The notes below the pieces were generated by a model, which was not told where the DNA came from, did no database searches, and saw only the letters and a program-made list of their open reading frames with translations. Shown here one piece after another: positions 36,106-43,556 of a stretch of 64,000 bases of DNA. A program made the position numbers and the translations under genes. The stretch is from Bacteroides sp. (GTDB lineage Bacteria; Bacteroidota; Bacteroidia; Bacteroidales; Bacteroidaceae). Each line of letters starts with the position of its first letter. The stretch's first letter is position 1. The stretch spans positions 286,637-350,636 of the forward strand of contig JAJQDI010000015.1 of NCBI GenBank assembly GCA_021202275.1, in the 5' to 3' direction.

Positions 36106-36261
36106 GATTTACGATTTACTGATTTACGATTGAGATTACATAACTGAATAAAAACATTTGTTTCTGATCGGGACAAAGTAGTCAAAAGAGTAAATCAGAT
36201 CGCAAATCAATAAATCGTAAATAAAAAGTAATCTCAATCGTAAATCGGTAAATCGTAAATC
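36106..36261 (+). repeat. Palindromic AT-rich element, copy D
   Basis: Arms 36106-36139 and 36228-36261 are 34-bp inverted copies with one mismatch. The 88-bp core is identical to that of copy C (19071-19158) except for one base. CTGTAGAGACTC just to the left (36090-36101) recalls the hairpin of copies A and B. It fills most of the gap between miaA and the DUF4923-like gene. Confidence 0.9.
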
Positions 36262-36362
36262 TCCCTGGCTTCCTCGTATAGATCATAAACTTATTTTCAT
36301 TCCAACTGTTGTTACTACCAAACACCTTCACCCCATTTAATACCGTACTAACAACAGAAAAT

Positions 36363-36944
36363 ATGAACAAAAGAACGGTTTTATATACCCTTGCATGGAC
36401 AATATTCCTGTTTTCGGGAATATCTCCGGTACATAGCCAGACCATAAAAAAGGTCATATCATCTGCCATTGGTCATTTCACTTCACTCGATCTGGAAGGT
36501 ACCTGGAAGTACGAAGGGGTAGCGGTAGAATTTCAGACCGACAACTTGCTGAAAAAAGCGGGAGGCAAAGTAGCAACCGGAAATATCGAAAAGAAGATCG
36601 ATCAACAACTTTCCCACATTGGATTTCAGTCAGGGGTTACCGAATTCATTTTTCACGAAGACGGGACTTTCCGGAACGTAACCAATGGCCGGACAGTAAA
36701 TGGGACCTACACGTATGACAACAGTGATAAGGAGATCACACTGAAATATGTCAATCATATTCCCGTCAAAGCCAAAGTCACCGGGACGGACACAAAAATA
36801 TCCCTTCTGTTCGAAGCCAGCAGTTTCCTTTCTGTTGCTACCTTCCTGGGTAGCAATTCCGGCGTTTCAGTCATTGAGGGCATCAGTTCTATTCTGAAAT
36901 CCTATGACGGTATGATGATAGGTATGGAACTGAAAAAAGAGTAG
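36363..36944 (+). CDS. DUF4923-like secreted lipocalin-type protein
   Basis: A 193-residue protein with a cleavable signal peptide (TVLYTLAWTIFLFSGISPVHS-Q). The mature part has LDLEGTWKYEGVAVEFQTDNLLKKAGG, then beta strands (FIFHEDGTFRNVTNGRTVNGTYTYD), a lipocalin-like LEGTW start. I recall this as the Bacteroidota family DUF4923; no enzyme motif is seen. The start at 36363 is chosen because it begins the signal peptide; 36309 would add residues without that pattern. It stands alone after palindromic element copy D. Confidence 0.78.
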   Translation: MNKRTVLYTLAWTIFLFSGISPVHSQTIKKVISSAIGHFTSLDLEGTWKYEGVAVEFQTDNLLKKAGGKVATGNIEKKIDQQLSHIGFQSGVTEFIFHEDGTFRNVTNGRTVNGTYTYDNSDKEITLKYVNHIPVKAKVTGTDTKISLLFEASSFLSVATFLGSNSGVSVIEGISSILKSYDGMMIGMELKKE

Positions 36945-37318
36945 ATCTCTCCTTACCGCAATGCCTGCGAGCCCGGCTCAGAAAAGTTTTTATATTCTTA
37001 GAATCTGACGGTTTTTCAACTCATTAAGTGAATAAAAGTATGTCCAAATCCTGAAGAGACAACCGATTCTACCCCCAGGCAAGACCAGAGATAATGAACC
37101 GGAGTGAGCCCGAGCCTCCACACTAAGTTACAAATAACGCAGCAAAGGGAAGGCTTTACGTATGATGACACGAAAAAGGTGGTATATCTTGTGAATTTAT
37201 ATTGCCATACAGCCTATTTGAGACAACCCCCTTTAGCAGGTTTATACATAAATAAAAAATAGCAAATCATATAAACTATCATTTTATATGTATATTTTAT
37301 AGACAACAGATAAAAAAA
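36945..37318. other. Gap with no recognised gene
   Basis: About 370 bp between a plus-strand gene and a minus-strand gene. No frame of protein-like composition and no repeat shared with the rest of the window was seen. Confidence 0.5.
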
Positions 37319-37346
37319 GGGCAGATCAATAAACGTTGATCCACCC
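37319..37346 (-). terminator. Terminator of the lipocalin-like lipoprotein gene
   Basis: GGG-CA-GATCAA pairs with TTGATC-CA-CCC around a 6-nt loop. On the minus strand the hairpin is followed by a run of T residues (plus-strand A run at 37312-37318). It is 23 nt after the stop codon. Confidence 0.7.
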
Positions 37347-37368
37347 TTTTCTATACAAACAGCTATAA

Positions 37369-37833
37369 CTATTTGACTCTTTTAAAAGTAACCTTTATAT
37401 ATTCGTCACCTTCTTCATATTCTTCTGTTTCTTCGAGGATCATTGTATCCGAAGACAATTTCACGATAGTAGGATTTATAAAATTATACACATATCTGGA
37501 AAGACGAATTTTATTCTTGCCTTGAATCTCCCAGTCAAATTCACCTGTAGACTTATAATCACTGTCTTTTGCTTCTTCTGTATATATGCCTGACCCATCT
37601 TCGTTTAACTGTACGGTCATAATATAATCATCCCAGTCTTCCCAGTCATCACTCGTATAATTTGTCTTTTCTCCATCTTCTATCCACCATCCTTCTTCAT
37701 AAGTAGCTCTCCATGTTCCTAACAGATTATCTGTGGTAATATCTACCTCTTTGTCATCGTCACTGCTACATGAAGCAAAACCTATACACAGTACAATTGC
37801 AATAAAAACAATACCAAAAAATTTCTTAGTCAT
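37369..37833 (-). CDS. Lipocalin-like lipoprotein
   Basis: A 154-residue lipoprotein: signal with lipobox FASC (Cys about residue 22), then SSDDDKE, an acidic stretch after the Cys that favours surface display. The mature domain starts LLGTWRATYEEGWW and ends MILEETEEYEEGDEYIKVTFKRV, a lipocalin-like eight-strand pattern common in small Bacteroidota lipoproteins. Very acidic throughout. No ligand can be named. Composition is more AT-rich than neighbours. Confidence 0.8.
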   Translation of the reverse strand: MTKKFFGIVFIAIVLCIGFASCSSDDDKEVDITTDNLLGTWRATYEEGWWIEDGEKTNYTSDDWEDWDDYIMTVQLNEDGSGIYTEEAKDSDYKSTGEFDWEIQGKNKIRLSRYVYNFINPTIVKLSSDTMILEETEEYEEGDEYIKVTFKRVK

Positions 37834-38201
37834 AATAATTCAATAAGTATTTTGCTTCCTCCCTCATGGAAAGCAGATTCGACATATAATAATTTAGAAT
37901 GATGGGAGGGTAACTGAATATAAAATTAGTCAGATGGAAAATAAGAATACCTTGCTTGCTCAGTACAGTCTATAATCTGAAAATCATAAATCATGCCATC
38001 ATTAGTAATATGAGGCAAAAGTACTCTTTTTTTATTAATAAAAAGAAATTTAAATAAAAAAACAGGTTTGAGTTAAGTAAAATAAGTAGAAATCATAAAT
38101 AACATATTTATTGTAATCAGTACTTTTTCAAACTATATTCACAAGAATCCTTTACTTAACAGAAATCATTAACCCACAATCACTTACTTGAGAAAACAAA
38201 C
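37834..38201. other. AT-rich gap with no recognised gene
   Basis: About 370 bp, strongly AT-rich, between two minus-strand genes. It must hold the promoter of the lipoprotein gene at 37833, but no exact TAnnTTTG at a normal distance was found. Confidence 0.4.
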
Positions 38202-38236
38202 ATAGAACTCAAAAAAGTTTTATGTTTGAGTTCTAT
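38202..38236 (-). terminator. Hairpin after the C45-type hydrolase gene
   Basis: ATAGAACTCAAA and TTTGAGTTCTAT form a perfect 12-bp stem with an 11-nt loop, 28 nt after the stop codon. The minus-strand sequence beyond is T-rich (GTTTGTTTT). Confidence 0.6.
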
Positions 38237-38264
38237 TTATTTTTATATGGTAAAAAGGAGAGAC

Positions 38265-39497
38265 TTATAACATAAAATATTCCTGATACTTACTTTCCAG
38301 ATATTCATCCAGTTCCTGATAAAGCAACTTACTTTCTTTCAGATCTATTGCTCCGCTCTTTCTCCATCTCTGCAGGTAAGGAGTGGTACGGGTGAACACC
38401 TCTTTCTCTACCGGTTCCAGAATCTGCATCATTCCTGTCCCCTGGGGATTATGTAACAATTCCCAGTGAAAATAGCGATTACTTCCCATTCCCTGTTTAT
38501 AAGAAAAGACTTTATCGGCCAGACGGACTACTTTATCACACAAAGGAGAAACTCCTGTATCCGTGTCTCGCCGCAACATACGGGGAAGCTGCTTTTCTGC
38601 CCCTTTTACCCAGACCGGCATAGCAACACTTACAGGCGGATAGCCCAATACGGTCCACATGGTAGTCAATTCCGGGTTTTCTCCCTCTTTTACACCCTGT
38701 ATCACCACCGAACTGGCGGTGCTCTTACGGGCAATGAAATCCTGATCTATAAACCACCCTGTCGTATGAGGTTTGTTGAAGGTACCGTTTTTCAGATCAA
38801 TACCCAATAAGGGATGGACAAACGAACGGGAAAGTTCGGAAAAGATCCAGGAAGGGGTGATCTCTCCGGTAGCGGAAGCAGGCATCAACATTTTATCTAC
38901 CTGCATAAAACGTACATATCCCGCACCCTGATTCACTTCACCTGCAAACGAAAAGTTGGTACGTGCAATGTATCCGCAGGGAGCATCCTTAGCATTGTTC
39001 GCATCATACATCACATAAGTGTAATAATCCACTTCAAACATGGCTGCTCCTCCGCAGGCATCAATCACACCGAAATTGGCCTCGATCAGACTGGGTTTGG
39101 ACAAGGTATCCAGAAACAAACGGAAATCCTCTACCGTGGCACAGACCTCCAGAGCTCTTTTCATCACTCTGCCGTTGGCATCACCACGTTCCTCGCCTTC
39201 TTCTATCTGAACCAGGTTGTAAGATTGGGTATTCATCAATGAAAAACCGGCTTCGTTGGTACCGATCCAGATCTCGTGCGGATCTTCCTGCACCGAGTTG
39301 ATGATAGCGACGAAATTGTATTTCTCACCTCTGAAATAGTGTACACTGTTTTGTGGGAAATCCGTATCCCGGTGTTTCCAGAGCAAGGGGCGTCCGTCGG
39401 GAGTCACTTTTCCTGAGATCACGGCAGAACTGCAGGCATAGGTATATGAAATACATACATTCAGAAAGATCAGTAAGAAGAATAAGGTCTTTTTCAT
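38265..39497 (-). CDS. C45-type autoproteolytic acyltransferase/hydrolase (Ntn fold)
   Basis: A 410-residue Ntn-hydrolase related to the acyl-CoA:6-aminopenicillanate acyltransferase (peptidase C45) and carcinine-hydrolase families. The signal-like N-terminus runs to TYA, and C22 in ACSSAVISGKVTPDGRPLLWKHRD is placed to become the N-terminal nucleophile after cleavage. NEAGFSLMNTQSYNL and GGAAMFEVDYYTYVMYDA are further family features. It is secreted or periplasmic. Substrates of this group are amides such as N-acyl amino acids or beta-alanyl peptides; the one here is unknown. Confidence 0.82.
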   Translation of the reverse strand: MKKTLFFLLIFLNVCISYTYACSSAVISGKVTPDGRPLLWKHRDTDFPQNSVHYFRGEKYNFVAIINSVQEDPHEIWIGTNEAGFSLMNTQSYNLVQIEEGEERGDANGRVMKRALEVCATVEDFRLFLDTLSKPSLIEANFGVIDACGGAAMFEVDYYTYVMYDANNAKDAPCGYIARTNFSFAGEVNQGAGYVRFMQVDKMLMPASATGEITPSWIFSELSRSFVHPLLGIDLKNGTFNKPHTTGWFIDQDFIARKSTASSVVIQGVKEGENPELTTMWTVLGYPPVSVAMPVWVKGAEKQLPRMLRRDTDTGVSPLCDKVVRLADKVFSYKQGMGSNRYFHWELLHNPQGTGMMQILEPVEKEVFTRTTPYLQRWRKSGAIDLKESKLLYQELDEYLESKYQEYFML

Positions 39498-39531
39498 AAC
39501 AATCTCATTGTGGGGGGCATTTTTTTGTCTA

Positions 39532-39539
39532 CAAATATA
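39532..39539 (-). promoter_or_regulatory. Bacteroidota -7 promoter element of the C45-type gene
   Basis: TATATTTG on the minus strand, 35 nt upstream of the ATG at 39497. It separates this gene from the BlaI-led operon. Confidence 0.6.
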
Positions 39540-39581
39540 AAATTTTACGACGATTCTGTGTATATATTCCCACCACCAAAA

Positions 39582-40363
39582 TCACTCTGCTGCCAATCTT
39601 TTGATCTGAGAAAGTAAATGAGCCCGTTTTTCCTCACTGGTACCCACCACAATCTCTCTTATAATTCCTACCTTATCCAGTAATATAGTGGTCGGAGTGA
39701 TCTGGACCGCGAACAATTGAAACAAAAACAGATTATCTGTCAGGTGATGAAATAAAAAGGGAGTTTGAGTGACAATAGATCCGATCTGCTGAGCCGTATT
39801 CCAGGTCACAGACAAATAATTCACATCCGGTACCTCTTCCATCCATTCATTGAGTTCCGGTATTTCTCTGATACAGGGAGCACAACCGATATACCAGAAA
39901 TTCATTACGGTAGGTTTCCCCAAGATACCCTCTTTATTCCAGACTATACCTTTTGTATCGGTAGCGGAAAACTCCGGGATCATCTCTCCCACCTTAAGAG
40001 CTGATGCTTTGACAGAAGGATCACTCATGGCTGCTACCACTTTACGATGTTCCTCCCCCAGCTTAAGTGTTTCCAGAAGATCGTTTCCAAACGGGATTTC
40101 GTTTGTGGCAACCGCGTGACTAATTTCCTCTTCAGACAATACTTCATCGGATTTCAGGTTGACCAACATGATCCTTTTTCCGTCTACAGCCACAAAAGAT
40201 ATGGAATGTACCTTATCTTTTATACTTTCAGGATACGTACGAAAAAATAGTTATCTATCAGCGTCCAGGTCTCGACTTCCGCAGTTTTCCCGGTCTGAGC
40301 ACTCAATGGAGTGCCCGGACACAGGAAAAGCAGAAACATAAAGAGAGAATTATAAAGGTTCAT
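39582..40363 (-). pseudogene. TlpA-like thioredoxin-fold protein, apparent frameshift
   Basis: Reading from ATG 40363 gives a signal peptide (FMFLLFLCPGTPLSA-Q) and TGKTAEVETWTLIDNYFF. The frame then runs into a stop after VRILKV. The frame one base over continues RTYPESIKDKVHS into VAVDGKRIMLVNLKS and the thioredoxin domain (PTVMNFWYIGCAPCIREIPELNEW, redox pair CAPC) to 39582. The switch falls in a run of six A on the plus strand (40242-40247); one more base there would give one 260-residue protein. So the gene is intact except for one missing base. It is the third member of the BlaI-M56 operon, 14 nt after the M56 gene end. The intact product would be a periplasmic thiol-disulphide protein. 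Confidence 0.85.
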
Positions 40364-40377
40364 TTCGTTCTGTATAA

Positions 40378-40724
40378 TCATTCAGACCTCAAAGTGACTT
40401 TCATATCCGTATCACCTTTCATCTCCACAGTAAGCATATCTATACAGGCAAAAACCAGTATGGCATCTTTCGGAGCATAAAAATCAAAATTACCGTTTGT
40501 ATCTGTTATAGAACCCAGCACTTCTCCTTTAACGGATACAATGGCTCCTACAATCGGCTTTCCGGCCGCATCAGTAACTTGTCCCGAGACCTGTGTCGGA
40601 TTTTCAATAGACTTCAAATGAATGACTCTTCCCGCAAGGCCTGTCTCCTGAAACTCACTCATCAAAGATTCGGTAGCTGTTGCTGTCTGAGAATTTTTCA
40701 GAGTAATTTCAATTACACCATTTT
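40378..40724 (-). pseudogene. Displaced C-terminal part of the M56 protein
   Basis: This stretch encodes, in the frame next to that of the M56 gene, NGVIEITLKNSQTATATESL and then a carboxypeptidase-regulatory-like beta-sandwich (PTQVSGQVTDAAGKPIVGAIVSVKG … DTNGNFDFYAPKDA). NGVIEITLK is the usual end of the plug-like motif (YGDKGK-NGVIEIT) that closes the M56 frame. One added base in the four-base homopolymer at 40721-40724 joins the two parts into a 638-residue protein. By itself it has only weak starts (TTG/ATG at 40665/40662). Confidence 0.82.
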
Positions 40725-42293
40725 ACCTTTATCACCATATTTTTCAATTGCACTCTGATCTTTCAATACATTTATTGACTCAATGTCATTCCGTTCCAGT
40801 TCACTGATCTTTTCTACTTCCTTACCATTTATAACAATAAGCGGTTTTAAATCCCGATTGCCGTAGCCGACAACCGTCCTATCAGAAGAATCGCTTCCGG
40901 GAGAGTCTAACCCAAAAATAACAGGTACGGTAAACCTGACAGTTACATTCTTTCCGTGCTGCTGACCAGGTTTCCATGTAGGCATCTCACCGATCACACG
41001 CAATGCCTCTTTATCCAGTTCCGGATCTACAGGACGGACTACATTAGGAGAAAAGACCTTCCCGTCTTCTCCGACCACGAACTGCACCAGGACACGCCCC
41101 TGCAAACCCGCCGCCCTGGCCGCCGAAGGGTATCGTAAGTTCTCCGATATATATTTCATCATAGCCCCATAACCTCCCGGAAACTCAGGCATCTGCTCGA
41201 CTACATCAAAAATAACAGGATCCTGAGAAGGTACACCTGTATCTACAGCTAAAGCATGCGCTACAGGTTCAGAAACAACAGGGATCCGCAACTCCAATAT
41301 GGCCTCTCCTTCTGCAGATATTTCCATGAGAGGATTTTCTACAGAATTTGTTTCTACAAGTGCGGATAAATCACTAACTTTGACTGCAGAAATTTCTTCT
41401 GCTACAGAAGTTACTTCGGGACGTGCAAACGCAGTGACCGCGATAGCTGCTACCGGAATAGCATACAAACATTTCATACGAGCCCACGGGCTTGATTTTT
41501 CTTTTAACATCATAGTGATACGTTTTTTAAGATTACTGTGATTAAAGCTGTTGGCCATAGAGTAGAGCCTTGTGCCAACGGCTTTTTTTATAAGTAAAAG
41601 TTGATACGTTTTCGCGTCTATTCCCTGCCTCAGCACCTCCTCATCAGCCTCATATTCATGGATGCTCTGTAGTTCCTGTTTCAATAGCCAGGAAGCCGGA
41701 TTGAACCATTGGAAGAAAATACAGCAATCTGCTAACATCAGGTCCAGAGAATGTAGTTTCTTTATATGAGCTGTTTCATGAGCCAATATCTCACGCCCAC
41801 ACTCTTCCAGGTCTTTCTCAGAAATAACAATATAACACATCCAGCTGAAAGGCGCAAGTTCCCGCTGATGGATAACGAGCCTGATCTTACCGGGAGGCAT
41901 CTCTTTCCTGCTTCGCCAGATCAGGGAGAACAGATTTCCGATACTATACAAATGACGTCCGGCAAAGAAGAGTACTCCCACGGTATATAAGATCAATACC
42001 ACATGTAGCCAGCGAAGGGTAGTCACCTGTTCAGGAACTGCCACAGGAACAACTTCCGTGAAATTTGCCATCATCAGCAATTGCTCCCACGAAAGCATGG
42101 TTTGCTGTACTTCGGTATATGTGTATGTAGTCACCCGGCAAAAAGGCAAGGACAAAGAGAGCAACAGGATACAAAGAAGAACGATCCGGTTGAACCGATG
42201 GAAAGTATCACGGGTCAGCAACCATCTGTAGAAAAGATAGAAGCCTCCTAAGCAAAAAGATGCTTTTAGTATATAAACGAAAAATGTACCCAT
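40713..42293 (-). CDS. M56 family (BlaR1-type) metallopeptidase, frameshifted near its end
   Basis: A 526-residue membrane sensor-protease. It has N-terminal transmembrane helices, zinc motif H172-E173-T-A-H176 (LAHETAHIKKLHSLD) and a second Glu region (HEYEADEEVLRQG). A TonB C-terminal-like domain follows at about 375-460 (MPEFPGGYGAMMKYI, QGRVLVQFVVGEDGKV), then a plug-like motif (PLIVINGKEV … ESINVLKDQSAIEKYGDKGK). M56 proteins cleave or inactivate BlaI-type repressors after sensing an envelope signal. The frame stops early at MV; homology-like continuation lies one base over, to 40378. Its partner blaI is 55 nt upstream. Confidence 0.88.
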   Translation of the reverse strand: MGTFFVYILKASFCLGGFYLFYRWLLTRDTFHRFNRIVLLCILLLSLSLPFCRVTTYTYTEVQQTMLSWEQLLMMANFTEVVPVAVPEQVTTLRWLHVVLILYTVGVLFFAGRHLYSIGNLFSLIWRSRKEMPPGKIRLVIHQRELAPFSWMCYIVISEKDLEECGREILAHETAHIKKLHSLDLMLADCCIFFQWFNPASWLLKQELQSIHEYEADEEVLRQGIDAKTYQLLLIKKAVGTRLYSMANSFNHSNLKKRITMMLKEKSSPWARMKCLYAIPVAAIAVTAFARPEVTSVAEEISAVKVSDLSALVETNSVENPLMEISAEGEAILELRIPVVSEPVAHALAVDTGVPSQDPVIFDVVEQMPEFPGGYGAMMKYISENLRYPSAARAAGLQGRVLVQFVVGEDGKVFSPNVVRPVDPELDKEALRVIGEMPTWKPGQQHGKNVTVRFTVPVIFGLDSPGSDSSDRTVVGYGNRDLKPLIVINGKEVEKISELERNDIESINVLKDQSAIEKYGDKGKMV

Positions 42294-42348
42294 ATAGTTG
42301 ACTCAGGTATATAGTCTGGTTTTTCCCGAAGAAAAAGGTATAACCAAC

Positions 42349-42714
42349 TTACTTATCGTGTGCTTTCTCCACCTCTTCGATCAGTTTTTTCAACTCATCC
42401 AGAGATACATCTTCTTCCTTTACCAGAGAAGAAACCACACTCAGGTAAGAATCGTTGAAATATTTACGGATCACTCCTTTCAGCGTCTGACTACTGAACT
42501 GCCCCTTACTGAGTATAGCAAAATACTGATAGGTATTACCAAAAGTCTTATGTGACAGGAAGCCCTTCTCCTCCAGGCCACGTACAATGGTAGACAATGT
42601 ATTGAAATGCGGCTTCGGTTCGTCGTAGAACGTCAATAACTCTTTCACAAACAAGGGCCCTTTCTCCCAGAAAAAGCACATGATCTCTTCTTCTTTTGCA
42701 GTTAATCTCTTCAT
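42349..42714 (-). CDS. BlaI/MecI/CopY family transcriptional repressor
   Basis: A 121-residue winged-helix repressor: LTAKEEEIMCFFWEKGPLFVKELLTFYDEPKPHFNTLSTIVRGLEEKGFLSHK is the DNA-binding domain, and the C-terminal helix SLVKEEDVSLDELKKLIEEVE dimerises. It is the normal partner of M56 sensors and is presumably cleaved or released on signal. The start at 42714 begins the conserved MKRLTAKEEEIM; a start at 42735 adds seven residues. A TAACTAA-N5-TTAGTTA dyad 45 nt upstream is a good operator candidate for self-control. Confidence 0.9.
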   Translation of the reverse strand: MKRLTAKEEEIMCFFWEKGPLFVKELLTFYDEPKPHFNTLSTIVRGLEEKGFLSHKTFGNTYQYFAILSKGQFSSQTLKGVIRKYFNDSYLSVVSSLVKEEDVSLDELKKLIEEVEKAHDK

Positions 42715-42758
42715 ATGAATTTGATTTGTGAACAAATAAACTAAAACTTTTCGTTACA

Positions 42759-42777
42759 TAACTAAATTACTTAGTTA
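42759..42777 (-). promoter_or_regulatory. Candidate BlaI-type operator
   Basis: A perfect dyad TAACTAA-ATTAC-TTAGTTA upstream of the blaI-like gene. Spacing and AT-rich symmetry fit winged-helix BlaI/MecI-type sites, though the core is not the classical TACA/TGTA. Confidence 0.5.
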
Positions 42778-42861
42778 ATATTACCTAAAAACGTGCAGAA
42801 AGGTATAAAAACCGTAGTTCCACACCTTTCTGATAAAGCAGGCAGACCCTGTAGGCGTTTC

Positions 42862-43338
42862 TTATCTATGCATAAATGCCAATATATAATAAACGATCAT
42901 AGCACCCAGAAACAGACCAGCCACTGCCAGAAAGATCCACTTAACAGTTTCATATGATATCCCATAATAGCCACCTGTAAAACACAAAACACCACTCACA
43001 CAACACAACTGAAGTATGATATTCAACACGCGTCCGAAACGGGTGGCATACAGGTATTGGATCACCACATTTCCTTCATGCACACGCACCGGGAAATTAA
43101 TAAAACGAACGGGCATATAGCCTGTCCACGCGACCAGTGCGAATACAGCTGTACTTACGATCATAGAGATCAGCCAATTGTCATTCTCTGTCTCTCCCTT
43201 GAAATAAGGAACAAGGATGAGTACCCATGCTGCTATCAGCAACAAAAGAGCTACCAACTCCATCACCCGGTCCAGACGGGTAGGTGCAAGTCGGATATCC
43301 GGTGCCTTTCTTCCTGAATAAAAACCTAAATTAAACAT
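42862..43338 (-). CDS. Small integral membrane protein
   Basis: A 158-residue protein with four predicted transmembrane helices at about 24-44, 57-75, 105-125 and 130-155. Its third section, PVRFINFPVRVHEGNVVIQYLYATRFGRVLN, has the soluble-loop pattern seen in DUF1648-type membrane proteins, but I am not sure of the family. It is the last gene of an SPFH-hydrolase-Arc-membrane run and its start overlaps the end of the Arc-like gene by 8 nt. Function unknown. Confidence 0.78.
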   Translation of the reverse strand: MFNLGFYSGRKAPDIRLAPTRLDRVMELVALLLLIAAWVLILVPYFKGETENDNWLISMIVSTAVFALVAWTGYMPVRFINFPVRVHEGNVVIQYLYATRFGRVLNIILQLCCVSGVLCFTGGYYGISYETVKWIFLAVAGLFLGAMIVYYILAFMHR

Positions 43339-43534
43339 CTTCTTCGTCTGTTTTCGATTTACCGGATTTGCTCTTTTTCAGTCTCCCACTCTTTTTCAAT
43401 GCCTCTGCAATGATCCATTGCAATTGCCCGTTTGTACTGCGGAATTCATCGGCTGCCCATTTTTCAATAGCATCCATTGTATCTGTATCGATCCGCAATA
43501 CAAAGCTCTTTGTTGAAGACTCTTTTTTTGCCAC
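43331..43534 (-). CDS. Arc-type ribbon-helix-helix DNA-binding protein
   Basis: A 67-residue protein starting at GTG 43534 (M-AKKESSTKSFVLRI). The segment KSFVLRIDTDTMDAIEKWAADEFRSTNGQLQWIIAEAL fits the Arc/MetJ ribbon-helix-helix fold: one beta strand and two helices, with NGQLQWIIAEAL as the second helix. The C-terminus is basic then acidic (KKSKSGKSKTDEEDV). A longer reading from TTG 43585 would overlap the upstream gene by 29 nt and is less likely. GAGAGAG before the GTG is one of the few Shine-Dalgarno-like sites here. Confidence 0.82.
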   Translation of the reverse strand: MAKKESSTKSFVLRIDTDTMDAIEKWAADEFRSTNGQLQWIIAEALKKSGRLKKSKSGKSKTDEEDV

Positions 43535-43556
43535 AATTCTCTCTCTGTTTAAATAA

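Noticed and set aside
40378-40665. Independent small regulatory-domain protein
   Set aside because: It lacks a signal peptide and a good start, and it continues the M56 protein after a one-base shift.
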